Positions 17,161 to 25,279 of a stretch of DNA of 64,000 nt are shown here, piece by piece. A program made the position numbers and the translations under genes. This DNA comes from an uncultured Spirochaetales bacterium. GTDB lineage: Bacteria > Spirochaetota > Spirochaetia > Sphaerochaetales > Sphaerochaetaceae. The notes beneath the pieces were generated by a model. It was not told the DNA's origin and ran no database searches. It was given only the letters and a program-made list of their open reading frames with translations. How positions within the stretch are numbered: the first letter of the stretch is position 1; the number at the start of each line of letters is the position of its first letter. The DNA is taken from positions 121,296 through 185,295 of the forward strand of contig CALXOK010000002.1 in the NCBI GenBank assembly GCA_944390025.1. The letters are read 5' to 3'.

Positions 17161-17855
17161 CTGTCAACCTTCCTGAAACCGTTCTTCTCTCCCCATCCGA
17201 AGGGATCCTCTCTCCAGCTGTGAAGCATTTCAGCTTCTTCATCAGAGATGTAGCCGACCTCCACAGCGGTCTTGACCATCACAGGGTAGCTGAGAATCGT
17301 ATAGGCCTCACATTTCCTCTCAAGGTCAGCAAAAGCCTGACTTGCAGCGTCAAGGCCATATGTGAAAATCGCAAGACAGTAGGGAACACTGCCCTCTGCC
17401 TCCCAGATGGCCTTCACTGCACCGATTGAGCTCTTGCCTGTGCTGATCAGATCCTCAATGAGGCAGACCGATGCATTATGATAGCTCTTGTCCTTTCCAA
17501 GTCCTTCAATCTGATTGCCCAGTCCATGATCCTTTGAACCGCTTCTGACATAGGAAAGCGGCTTCTGAAGCCTGTCAGCGAGTGTTGTCGCATGCGGGAT
17601 TCCCGCCGTCGCTGTTCCCGCGATGTTGTCAGGATTGAAACCGAGAGCCTCCAGCATGTCAGTGAAGGCATCGCAGATCAGGGCTCTGTAGCCCGCCTTT
17701 GCAAGGAACTGCCTGTTGTCATTGTAAATCGGCATCCTGTAGCCGCTTGCCCAAGTGAAAGGCTCCTTCGGAGAAAGGCGTATCGCTCCAAGCTCGAAAG
17801 CGGCCTTTGCAAGCTGAGGTCCGTAATATCTTGTAATTTCTTCAATTGTCTTCAC
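17157..17855 (-). CDS. pyrE: Orotate phosphoribosyltransferase
   Basis: 232 residues. It contains the PRPP-binding motif VCLIEDLISTGKSS (near 130-145) and the early FTWASGYRMPIYND segment that binds orotate. It joins orotate to PRPP to make OMP in the cytosol. It starts with GTG at 17855, supported by AAGGAG 8 bases upstream. It sits 48 bases after pyrBI and overlaps pyrF by 4 bases. Confidence 0.94.
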   Translation of the reverse strand: MKTIEEITRYYGPQLAKAAFELGAIRLSPKEPFTWASGYRMPIYNDNRQFLAKAGYRALICDAFTDMLEALGFNPDNIAGTATAGIPHATTLADRLQKPLSYVRSGSKDHGLGNQIEGLGKDKSYHNASVCLIEDLISTGKSSIGAVKAIWEAEGSVPYCLAIFTYGLDAASQAFADLERKCEAYTILSYPVMVKTAVEVGYISDEEAEMLHSWREDPFGWGEKNGFRKVDR

Positions 17856-17903
17856 TTTCTACTCTCCTTCTAGAAAAATACTATCTGAGGCACCGCTTTC
17901 TTT

Positions 17904-19508
17904 CTAGCCCCTTCTGTTCCATATTTCCTTATATGAATGGAATCTTCCGCAATAGGCGCAGGCGTAGTGTCCGTCCGGGGTGCGGATGAACATCGCGCTC
18001 ACGTTCTCTCCCTGTCCCGGATGGGAAACACAGGCATCATTCGTGCAGCAGAGGTCATCGAAGTTGTAAATGCGCGGCGGCATGTGAGTGCGGAACTTGG
18101 CTTCAACCTTTCCATTGCGGATAATATTCAGCGTGCAGTGCGGAGCAACTGCGGCAAGGCGCTTGAGATCCTTGCGTGTCAGCTCATAGTCACCCGGGCG
18201 GAAGATGATGCCCTTGTACTTTCCGTCACTTCCACGGCTTATCCACTCACCGCCTCTGCCTTCATCAATGCCGAGGACTGAGGAAATCAGCCTCATGTGG
18301 GCCCTGATTTCAGACGGACTGTCACCCTTGCAGATGTGGTCGATGACGATTCCGTTGTCAATCGGATGCACACCTTCTGAATAGTTCTTGACCTTGCCTG
18401 TATCCTTTCTGGCAGAAAGATCAACGCTGACGATGTACTCTTCGTCAGTGATGCTCCTGTCTTCCGGCTTCACAGGTCCGTCGTAGTCTTCACCGATGCT
18501 TCCGGCAATAAGGCCAAGAAGAACGATACGGCAATACATGCCGTTGATTGCCTGGCGTTCCCATGCATTAAGAGGAGTGTTGTCAAGGAAGGTCGGGATT
18601 GTAGGATGCTCCTTGTGGCGCGGGAGAGGATGATAGAACTTGGTGCCTTCCTTCAATAGCGGCATGAACTCCTTGCGGAATGTGATGCTGCTTCTCAGCT
18701 CGGCCTGCTTCTGAAGGATACGCTCACCCATTCTCTCAAGCTGGGGTCTCGTGAAATACCACTTTGTCGCGATATCAGGATTCTTCAGGTACTCCTCGAT
18801 TGATGAGAAGCTTCTCACCTCAAAGCCATTCTCCTTCATCTTCTCGACATAGCTGTCCGGCATGGCAAGTTCAGCAGGTGCGATAAGGTCGACCCTGACA
18901 TGGTCAAAGACCTTCAGGCCATCAGCCTTTGAATGTACAGTGCGTCCGTGGTAAAGATCACCGACAAGCGCGACATGAAGATTCGAGAAGTCCATTCCGT
19001 TATCCTCAAGGAATGTGAACTCATCCAGAAGCTCCTGAGTTGGATGCTCATGCTTGCCGTCTCCTGCGTTGATGAATGCCGGCTTCACAGGAAGGCTGTT
19101 CCTGTTTGTATAATCCCTGCTCTGTTCATCAAGATAGCGGCACAGGCCTTCAACCTTGCTGCGGACTATGAAAATCGTATTGCTGTATCCGGAAAGCATG
19201 TTGAATGTGTCAGCATAGCTTTCGCCCTTGTTTATTGAGGAAGATGAGCACATCAGCTCAGAGACTTTCGCATGATGGAACTTTGCCGCATTGCGGAAGC
19301 TTTCCTTTGTTCTCGTGCTGTCTTCAAGGAAGACCTCATAGATTCCGAAATCAGGGTCATTGATTCTGAAGCTGTCCAGCGTCTTCTCATCCCCGGCAAG
19401 GATAGCATCCTTGAGCTGCCTGACCTTCTTGAAGAAATAGCGTCTCTCGTCAATTGAAAAGTCCTCAATCACTGTAAGGGACCTGCCGTAGAAAACATTC
19501 CTGCTCAT
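17904..19508 (-). CDS. pyrBI: Fused aspartate carbamoyltransferase catalytic and regulatory chains
   Basis: 534 residues from ATG 19508 (AGAGGAGAG 6 bases upstream). Residues 1 to about 370 are the catalytic chain, with the carbamoyl-phosphate loop DSTRTKESF near 60 and HPTQELLDE near 155. The remainder is the PyrI regulatory chain: an allosteric nucleotide-binding part (IDNGIVIDHICKG) and a zinc domain with CTNDAC and CAYC. It makes carbamoyl-aspartate, the committed step of UMP synthesis, probably with nucleotide feedback. Such fusions are known from Treponema denticola and Thermotoga. An in-frame ATG at 19565 would overlap the attenuator hairpin and is not favoured. The first gene of the operon, it is preceded by an attenuator. 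Confidence 0.94.
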   Translation of the reverse strand: MSRNVFYGRSLTVIEDFSIDERRYFFKKVRQLKDAILAGDEKTLDSFRINDPDFGIYEVFLEDSTRTKESFRNAAKFHHAKVSELMCSSSSINKGESYADTFNMLSGYSNTIFIVRSKVEGLCRYLDEQSRDYTNRNSLPVKPAFINAGDGKHEHPTQELLDEFTFLEDNGMDFSNLHVALVGDLYHGRTVHSKADGLKVFDHVRVDLIAPAELAMPDSYVEKMKENGFEVRSFSSIEEYLKNPDIATKWYFTRPQLERMGERILQKQAELRSSITFRKEFMPLLKEGTKFYHPLPRHKEHPTIPTFLDNTPLNAWERQAINGMYCRIVLLGLIAGSIGEDYDGPVKPEDRSITDEEYIVSVDLSARKDTGKVKNYSEGVHPIDNGIVIDHICKGDSPSEIRAHMRLISSVLGIDEGRGGEWISRGSDGKYKGIIFRPGDYELTRKDLKRLAAVAPHCTLNIIRNGKVEAKFRTHMPPRIYNFDDLCCTNDACVSHPGQGENVSAMFIRTPDGHYACAYCGRFHSYKEIWNRRG

Positions 19509-19535
19509 CTTATTCTCTCCTCTCAGCGCGAAGGC

Positions 19536-19562
19536 AAAAAAAAATCCCTCATAAAGGGATTT
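19536..19562 (-). terminator. Transcription attenuator in the pyrBI leader
   Basis: On the minus strand AAATCCCT (19562-19555), a 5-base loop and AGGGATTT (19549-19542) form a perfect 8-bp stem that runs straight into six further T's (to 19536), 27 bases before the pyrBI ATG. The leader ORF stop codon ends on the first base of the stem, so a ribosome reaching it would cover the 5' arm. TCCCTC at 19594-19589, upstream, can pair with GAGGGA of the 3' arm as a possible antiterminator. Confidence 0.7.
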
Positions 19563-19633
19563 CATTCTTCACTGGAAATATAGAGTCTGAGGGAAGTCAG
19601 AATAAAGCCGTGTCCGTTTCCATTCTCTTTCAT
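19562..19633 (-). CDS. Leader peptide ORF of the pyr operon (23 codons)
   Basis: ATG at 19633 with GGAG 6 bases upstream opens a 23-codon frame (begins MKENGNGHGF, ends YISSEE). Its TGA is adjacent to and overlaps the attenuator stem by one base. Inside the ORF, TCTGA/TCAGA (19601-19597 and 19590-19586) forms a 5-bp hairpin followed by a U-rich run, a plausible RNA polymerase pause site. This is the layout of the E. coli pyrBI leader, where UTP shortage pauses polymerase and lets the ribosome prevent termination. An in-frame ATG 12 bases upstream lacks an SD. Confidence 0.6.
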   Translation of the reverse strand: MKENGNGHGFILTSLRLYISSEE

Positions 19634-19656
19634 CTCAAACTCCATGTTTTCGATGC

Positions 19657-19685
19657 AGTTTAACAGTAAAACGGGGCTGTGTAAA
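19657..19685 (-). promoter_or_regulatory. Promoter of the pyr operon
   Basis: TTTACA (19685-19680), a 17-base spacer and TAAACT (19662-19657) on the minus strand, with a start expected near 19650. The -35 box lies within the loop and arm of the upstream gene's terminator hairpin. Confidence 0.5.
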
Positions 19686-19692
19686 GCCCCGT
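19667..19692 (-). terminator. Rho-independent terminator of the tyrosine-kinase gene
   Basis: A perfect 8-bp stem ACGGGGCT/AGCCCCGT (19692-19685 and 19678-19671) with a 6-base loop is followed by four T's, 11 bases after the stop of the Wzz/kinase gene. It separates the polysaccharide operon from the pyr operon. Confidence 0.75.
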
Positions 19693-19702
19693 AATACATT
19701 AC

Positions 19703-22036
19703 TCAAAGCACGTCAAGCTCCGGTTTGTAAGGATGGGTCGGCCTGATCTTCCTGCCGCTGACCTTCCTTTCCCTGAACTTCTCGTCTCTCTTGTATCTCT
19801 TGCGGTAATACATCTTCCTGCTGCTGAAGAATGGCACTTTCTTGATGACGGATGCCATGGCCTGCGGATCCTTGCTCGCGTAGGAATATGAGTAGTTTCC
19901 GCTTCCTCTCTTTGCACCATAGTTGGCGATGACCGCGTTCAGACAGGCTCCGATAACTGTCGCACCGACACCGTTGAAGCTCTCAATCATGTCAGCAAGG
20001 ACTGTCTTGTCCGTGATACCGGCCCTTGTGACAATGATGACTTCCGGCGCGAGCTTTGTCAGGGCAAGCAGCTCTGAGGCATAGGCCAGAGGCGGAGCGT
20101 CAAAGAGGATGATATCATAGCGCTTTTTCAAATCATCAATCAGGGTGACGAAAGAATCAGATGAGAAGACCATTGAAGGGATTGACGGCCTTGTACCGCA
20201 GGGAAGCAGGTGAAGGCTGTCGACATCAGCAAGCGGCTGGATGATGCAGCTGTCGAGATTCTCTCCTTCCATGACCACATCGACAAGGCCTCTTTCCTGA
20301 TGCTCGAGATGGAAATACTGCTCACAACTCGGCATCCTCAGGTCTCCGTCTGCAAGCAGGACCCTGTAACCATTCTGAGTCAGTGACAGGGCGATGTTGG
20401 CCATGACAGAGGTCTTTCCTTCATTCTTGTCCGTGGAGCAGACAGTGATGACACGCTGTTTTTCCTTGCGTCCGAATATGATGTTTGAGGCAATGAGCTT
20501 GTAACGCTCACTCTCGAATGTATTGGGTCTGGAATAGACAACGGAACTGGCGTATCTGTCCTTCTTCGGGGCCTTGAGCATAGGAATCCAGCCGAGGAAA
20601 GGAACATTGGCAGGCAGTGCCTCCTTGAGGTCTTCTGCCGTGAAGATTGACCTGTCGCTGAGCTCCAGAAGAAGAGCGATACCGACACCGATGAATGCAC
20701 CGAGGACAAAGGCGACAGCAAGGACGATGAGCTTGTTCGGGCTGACCGGATCCTCTTCAACGACTGCAGCGTCAACCAGTGAGACATTGTCGCTGATGGC
20801 AGCATCCCTGAGCTGGGCTTCCTGCTCCATCTGCATGAGAGAGACAACCATTGCCTGATAGACCTGAACATCACTCTGAAGTCTTGCAAGCTCCATCTCA
20901 AGTTCAGGAACGGATTCAAGAGTCGCATCCTCCGCTTCAAGCATCTCATCAAGGAGAGCCATTTCGCTTTCGCTTACAAGCCGCTGGACAAAGGCTGATG
21001 CGAACATGTTCGCATCCTGCAAGCTGACTCCTTCAAGAGAGGCAATGATGACATTCTGAAGATCGTTTCTGGCACTCTCAAGCCTGTTTGTCAGCGTATA
21101 ATATCGGTTGCTCTGATTAGCTGTCAGAGCCAGGGAAGAGGATGCGGATGCATTTGAGATACCAAGCATGTCATAACTGAGAATCTCCCTCTGGGCTGCA
21201 CTGATCTCAGCTTCAAGAATCCTGACACTGTCAAGATTGCACAGAGTCTCATAGGAAGGTGCAAAGGCAGCTGCCTCACAGATTGCCACTGCCTCCTGTG
21301 CCTCAAGCTCAAGAGGAGCCCTGCGGCTGAGAAGATAGTTGTATCTGAGAAGGCTTACCTGACTCTCCTGAGAAGTCTGGAGAACATTGTTCTGCCTCTG
21401 ATAATCAGCCAGAGCCCTGCTTGCCATGGAAAAGTTCTCCTGTGCGACAGGTATCTGGGAACTGACAAAATCGATTGACGCGCTTGAGCCTGTGCGGGCA
21501 TAACTTGTAAGCACGTTGTTGAATGCCTCGACAAGGGCGTTCGCAAGATCTGCGGCGAACTGGGCGCTGGTGTTTCTGACTGAAATCTCGACAATGTTCG
21601 TGTCGGTGATGTTAGTAACCGTTATGGCATTACCTTCAATGAGGTCCTGAGCCTCTATAGGCTCCTCAAGCTGGTCATGTGGAATTCCATCCGGATTCAC
21701 GTATCTGCCAAGGTCCAGGCTGTCAAGTGCGCTCTGTACTGTCGTCCGGCTTGTCAGGAGTGCGACTTCGGTGGCAATCTCAGTGGAACTTCCTCCGGTG
21801 AAACCTGACATCAGGCTGGACAGGCTTGAACTCTCAGATGACAGCGATGAGACCATCACTGTCGCCTTTGATTCATAGACCGGATCCGCAACCTGAAGGT
21901 AAACCACGGCAAGAGCGACTGCGACAATTATAATTGCCGCAATCATGAACTTCTTGCGGAAGACAGCCGCAACGATATCATAAAGGGAGACTTCGATTTC
22001 CTCTTCGTTTCTGTTAACTGTATTGTTGTTATCCAT
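19703..22036 (-). CDS. Wzz-type chain-length regulator fused to a BY-family tyrosine kinase
   Basis: 777 residues. A Wzz domain starts at about residue 15. Membrane helices lie near 30-49 (MIAAIIIVAVALAVVYL) and 432-455, with a long periplasmic coiled-coil region between them. The C-terminal cytosolic BY-kinase has the deviant Walker A STDKNEGKTS near 531, Walker A' LLADGDLRMPS and Walker B IILFDAPP. Its tail is tyrosine-rich (NYSYSY, MYYRKRY), suiting autophosphorylation. Such proteins control polymerisation and export of capsule or exopolysaccharide together with a Wza-type partner, here encoded upstream. An IscB element separates the two genes, and the usual SD is not obvious before this ATG, as if the insertion had split the junction. 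Confidence 0.92.
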   Translation of the reverse strand: MDNNNTVNRNEEEIEVSLYDIVAAVFRKKFMIAAIIIVAVALAVVYLQVADPVYESKATVMVSSLSSESSSLSSLMSGFTGGSSTEIATEVALLTSRTTVQSALDSLDLGRYVNPDGIPHDQLEEPIEAQDLIEGNAITVTNITDTNIVEISVRNTSAQFAADLANALVEAFNNVLTSYARTGSSASIDFVSSQIPVAQENFSMASRALADYQRQNNVLQTSQESQVSLLRYNYLLSRRAPLELEAQEAVAICEAAAFAPSYETLCNLDSVRILEAEISAAQREILSYDMLGISNASASSSLALTANQSNRYYTLTNRLESARNDLQNVIIASLEGVSLQDANMFASAFVQRLVSESEMALLDEMLEAEDATLESVPELEMELARLQSDVQVYQAMVVSLMQMEQEAQLRDAAISDNVSLVDAAVVEEDPVSPNKLIVLAVAFVLGAFIGVGIALLLELSDRSIFTAEDLKEALPANVPFLGWIPMLKAPKKDRYASSVVYSRPNTFESERYKLIASNIIFGRKEKQRVITVCSTDKNEGKTSVMANIALSLTQNGYRVLLADGDLRMPSCEQYFHLEHQERGLVDVVMEGENLDSCIIQPLADVDSLHLLPCGTRPSIPSMVFSSDSFVTLIDDLKKRYDIILFDAPPLAYASELLALTKLAPEVIIVTRAGITDKTVLADMIESFNGVGATVIGACLNAVIANYGAKRGSGNYSYSYASKDPQAMASVIKKVPFFSSRKMYYRKRYKRDEKFRERKVSGRKIRPTHPYKPELDVL

Positions 22037-22058
22037 AAATATTTCCGGCAGGGCACCG

Positions 22059-22075
22059 TCAGGCTTGTCCTGACA
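22059..22075 (-). repeat. Hairpin at the 3' end of the IscB element
   Basis: GTCAGG and CCTGAC form a 6-bp stem with loop ACAAG, ending at the iscB stop codon. The sequence AAGC(AC)CTGACGG recurs at the other end of the element (about 23588-23601), so it may mark an element end. There is no T-run, so it is not a typical terminator. Confidence 0.4.
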
Positions 22076-23318
22076 TGGGGAATGCCGGCCTCCTTGTTAT
22101 AACTTCCCCATTCGAGTGCCAGAGAAGGGTGAACTTCTTCCTCGGCACATCCGTTAAAGTCTTCGGAACGTCAAGAGGTTTGAGGCTGTACAATCCTCTC
22201 GTCTTCCTGGCGGTAACAATCATCTGTCTCCCGTCCTCGTGCTCTACGATGTCGTAACGGGCGATGCCCTTCACAAGCCTTGGTGCTTGGTTGCGTTTCA
22301 GCTTTCCGATTTTCGTGATGTTCTGCTTCATCACCTGGCGGTTATGGCAACGCACCTTCAGAATGTCGTATACGTTATCGGCCCTTTCCGCATTGAAATT
22401 CCCGGCGATGCAGAAGGCGTCATTGGTATGAGTCTTTTCAGCCTTCAGATTGTTTCTGTTCCAGTTCGTGACGTATCCGTAGGTTTGAATGACCGGGATA
22501 TCAGGGTGGGTTTTCTTCAACCTGTCGAGAAGAAACCAGCGCATCGTGTTCATCGCTGTTGCTCCTTTGAAGCCTTTGTCCTCGGGAAAGGGGATGGCAA
22601 GCGGTCTCTTGCCGTTATGGTGGTTCTCATGGCATTTCTCGCAGAGCGTGATGAGGTTTGAGGGTCTGTCGGAACCGCCGTCATGGCGGTGGATGATGTG
22701 GTGCACCTCAAGATGATCATGAGAGCCACAACTCCAACAGGTGAAGTTGTCTCTTGCCTTTACATATGCCTTGACGTTGGCATAGGCAAGCTGTTCTCCT
22801 TCCTGGTAGCTCTTGCCTTCGATGTTCTCATCCTTGATTTTCTGGATATCGAAGGAAGCCGTCTCGACGACAATCTTCGAGACGGGCAGGATGGAGCAGA
22901 TGTCGTTGATGGCGTTGACGTGAGACTTAATCTTGGTCTCCATCGTGGGAGTGAGCCAGCCGTCGGGCCTTCTCCTGTTATCGAAGCGTGGCTTGCGATA
23001 GCGGAGACGGTTTCTGCGTGTACGCCTCGACTGTCGACGTGCAGTCATAAGCTGAGGAACATCGTTACGCAACGTCATCTCGGCGCTGAAAAGCTCCTCT
23101 TTCTTTGTCGAAGCGGAAAGCCCCACATGCTTCGAACCGGCATCTACTCCGAGCGAGACAGGCTGCATACAGTGCGTCTCAGGCTCGTAGAGCAGTTGGA
23201 TGGTGAAAGGGCATCTCTTCACGACCTTCGCCTGTTTCCTCTTCAGCAGCCACTTGACCTTGCCTTGGCGCTTTGTGGACATCAGCGGACGTCCGTCCTT
23301 GTCGATTACATAGACCAT
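22059..23318 (-). CDS. iscB: IscB RNA-guided nuclease (OMEGA family, RuvC + HNH)
   Basis: 419 residues, the compact size typical of IscB, the ancestor group of Cas9. In order: the N-terminal PLMP domain (VIDKDGRPLMS, 4-14), RuvC-I with D59 (LGVDAGSKHVGLS), an arginine-rich bridge helix (about 94-117), RuvC-II with E152 (VVETASF), an inserted HNH domain with zinc cysteines (CWSC 194-197, CEKC 226-229) and catalytic LEVHHI (H206/H207), and RuvC-III with D300 (HTNDAFC). All catalytic residues are intact. IscB proteins cut DNA guided by an omega-RNA encoded just upstream, present here. AGGAGGAG precedes the ATG. No transposase is adjacent. The element sits between two polysaccharide export genes. 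Confidence 0.93.
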   Translation of the reverse strand: MVYVIDKDGRPLMSTKRQGKVKWLLKRKQAKVVKRCPFTIQLLYEPETHCMQPVSLGVDAGSKHVGLSASTKKEELFSAEMTLRNDVPQLMTARRQSRRTRRNRLRYRKPRFDNRRRPDGWLTPTMETKIKSHVNAINDICSILPVSKIVVETASFDIQKIKDENIEGKSYQEGEQLAYANVKAYVKARDNFTCWSCGSHDHLEVHHIIHRHDGGSDRPSNLITLCEKCHENHHNGKRPLAIPFPEDKGFKGATAMNTMRWFLLDRLKKTHPDIPVIQTYGYVTNWNRNNLKAEKTHTNDAFCIAGNFNAERADNVYDILKVRCHNRQVMKQNITKIGKLKRNQAPRLVKGIARYDIVEHEDGRQMIVTARKTRGLYSLKPLDVPKTLTDVPRKKFTLLWHSNGEVITRRPAFPMSGQA

Positions 23319-23324
23319 ATGGTC

Positions 23325-23605
23325 TCCTCCTGGACCTCTTTCGAGGTAATGCCGGGATTCCTCCCGGTTGTGACGTATCTCTCACCACTGTCCCGAGCCG
23401 ATGTTATCCGACGGTTTGATGCATACGGCACTGCTCCTACCTGTCAGAGCTGTTTAACCGCATGCCGCAGTGTCCGGAGCTGGAACGACACTCCGGAGTG
23501 CTTATGCATTCGCCGGTAACGGAGTTCAGAGCTGAAGCTCTTCACTTGGGCTGATCAAGCAAGGCTCCTGCAAGCCTACGGGTTCATCCCGTCAGGTGCT
23601 TGACA
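23325..23605 (-). ncRNA. HEARO / omega-RNA of the IscB element
   Basis: The 296 bases between the export gene and iscB contain no gene but are highly structured. On the minus strand: an outer stem CAAGC/GCTTG (23602-23571) enclosing ACGGG/CCCGT, a palindromic CACTCCGGAGTG (23500-23489) in a larger GTGTC/GACAC arm, CCGGGA-GGAA-TCCCGG (23367-23352), and ACCTC-GAAA-GAGGT (23347-23334), then the iscB SD. This matches the known arrangement in which HEARO RNA lies upstream of an HNH/RuvC ORF and guides it. The guide would come from sequence flanking its 5' end, that is the end of the export gene. Exact ends are not fixed. Confidence 0.8.
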
Positions 23606-23614
23606 AAAGTCCCC

Positions 23615-25174
23615 TCAGTTAGACAGTTGGATGACTGATGTGACAATTCCGAGGATTGTCGCCACAAGACCGACTACAGACACGGTTATGCCAAGATCAC
23701 GCTCGAATGTGGAAATCTCCATCTCAATTGTCGTCTCAGCTGTTATCACAGCATCTTTATCAAGCTTCTCGCCATAACTGTTGTAGAGTTTGTATCTGTC
23801 AAGGCCCTTTGCAGAGCTGGACAGTCCGCCTGCAAGATTGACGTAATAGCTCACGTCCTTACCCGGCACATAGGCATAGGTTCCGGGATTGTTCACCGCA
23901 CCGTTGACTGTGACAATCTGGTTGCTGAAGGGAACTGTAAGGACATCTCCGTTACGTAGTGTGATATCCCCGTCAGGACTTCCTCCGTACATAACATCAC
24001 GCAGTGAAACCGGCCAGCTCTTGCCGTCTCTGGTGATGTAGGCACCGTCAAGATCGGATGATGATGTGAAATAGGAACTCATTGTCTGAAGCATCTGTCC
24101 AAGAGTCTCACCCGGAGCGAAACGATAGAAGTACTGGGCACTCACCTGCCCCTGAATCGTTCCGTATGAAGCTGTCGTGTCGGTGCTTCTCAGTGCGCCT
24201 GTGATGACAACGGATCCGGTCTGGGGCGTGAGGGACGGAACGCTGACGCTGTCTCCATCCATCAAGGTGAAATCCTCGCCTGACGCGACTGTGAAATTCT
24301 CGACATGTCCGTCAACATAACGGGAGACTGAGACATGCTCAAAATCGGCATCATTCATTCCGCCAAGCGCATAATCCTCAATCAATGTCCAGATTGAGAG
24401 ATCATCTTCAAGAAGCTGGTAAGTGCCGCTTCTGAGCACTCTTCCGTTCAGAAGCACTGTCACAGAACGCGGATTGAAGATAACTGTATCTCCTGGCCTG
24501 AGAAGAGGGTTCTGGCTTTCATCTCCCTGCTTGAGTGCCTTATACAGGTCATAATGCGCCTCGTTTCCATCATGGCTGATGACTGTCACATCGCGTGTGC
24601 TTGCACTGTCAGAGGCGTACTCTGCCAGATCTGAAAGGCGGGACAGTCCCCAGGCATCGACATAGGTTGACGAAGATCGTACAAGACCGGAGACGCGCAC
24701 CTGAAAGACACCTGTGGAGCTGATGCTCAGCACAGGGTTTGAATACGGATAGCGGGAACTGACTGCCGCCTCAATCTCACTCTTGAGTTCAATGAATGTC
24801 TTTCCTGACCTGTCGAAAGTGCCGACATTCGGAATCGAGACCTCATTGTCATGGCTGACTGTCACAGGAACAGACACTGTCTGATTGTTGTATATGTATC
24901 TGAGAGTGTATGAATCCCCGGTAGTCACAGGATAGTCATAGCTTCCGCGTGCCTGAGCCAGACGAATCTGCACAAGCTGTTCGTACTCTATATCCTGCGG
25001 AGCGCTTGCTCCAAGCTGACTCATATAACCCTGCCATCCGCGGAACGTGTCCGCATTGGCCGCATTCTCAACCGCTGAAGCCATCGGGCTTGTAATCACC
25101 TGATTATCCGCCATGAGCGGGGCAAAAGCCATCAGTGACACCAGCAGCGACATGAACATAACTTTCTTAAACAC
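23615..25174 (-). CDS. SLBB-domain polysaccharide export protein (Wza-like)
   Basis: 519 residues. A signal peptide (KKVMFMSLLVSLMAFAPLMA-D) is followed by a polysaccharide export domain (DSYTLRYIYNNQTVSVPV, GTFDRSGKTFIELKSEIE) and several SLBB repeats (VRVSGLVRSSSTYVD, VLLNGRVLRSGTYQL, VVITGALRS, VTVNGAVNNPGTYAYV). A C-terminal hydrophobic helix (GITVSVVGLVATILGIV) may anchor it in a membrane. It is probably a periplasmic or outer-membrane channel component for capsule or exopolysaccharide, partner of the Wzz/kinase. The start is GTG at 25174 with a weak AGGG; ATG at 25159 is possible. A strong promoter lies upstream. Immediately after the stop codon comes the IscB element. Confidence 0.88.
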   Translation of the reverse strand: MFKKVMFMSLLVSLMAFAPLMADNQVITSPMASAVENAANADTFRGWQGYMSQLGASAPQDIEYEQLVQIRLAQARGSYDYPVTTGDSYTLRYIYNNQTVSVPVTVSHDNEVSIPNVGTFDRSGKTFIELKSEIEAAVSSRYPYSNPVLSISSTGVFQVRVSGLVRSSSTYVDAWGLSRLSDLAEYASDSASTRDVTVISHDGNEAHYDLYKALKQGDESQNPLLRPGDTVIFNPRSVTVLLNGRVLRSGTYQLLEDDLSIWTLIEDYALGGMNDADFEHVSVSRYVDGHVENFTVASGEDFTLMDGDSVSVPSLTPQTGSVVITGALRSTDTTASYGTIQGQVSAQYFYRFAPGETLGQMLQTMSSYFTSSSDLDGAYITRDGKSWPVSLRDVMYGGSPDGDITLRNGDVLTVPFSNQIVTVNGAVNNPGTYAYVPGKDVSYYVNLAGGLSSSAKGLDRYKLYNSYGEKLDKDAVITAETTIEMEISTFERDLGITVSVVGLVATILGIVTSVIQLSN

Positions 25175-25205
25175 TTCAGTTACCCTGTCTTCTGTTTATT
25201 TGGAA

Positions 25206-25234
25206 ATTCTATCAGACATGATTGAATTGCTCAA
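25206..25234 (-). promoter_or_regulatory. Promoter of the polysaccharide export operon
   Basis: TTGAGC (25234-25229), a 17-base spacer and TAGAAT (25211-25206) on the minus strand, 32 bases before the GTG start. One of the best sigma-70-type matches in the window. Confidence 0.65.
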
Positions 25235-25279
25235 TGCAGGACTGTTCCTTTCCGCCTGTGAGTGTTATTTTCTCAGTTG

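Noticed and set aside
19509..19565. A longer PyrBI protein starting at ATG 19565
   Set aside because: That start lies within the attenuator hairpin and lacks an SD; ATG 19508 has AGAGGAGAG and the normal family start.
22059..23318. TnpB or Cas12-type transposon nuclease
   Set aside because: The inserted HNH domain between RuvC-II and RuvC-III and the N-terminal PLMP motif identify IscB, not TnpB.
22059..23612. A CRISPR-Cas9 locus
   Set aside because: No repeat-spacer array, Cas1 or Cas2; the protein is too short for Cas9 and the RNA is a single structured unit.
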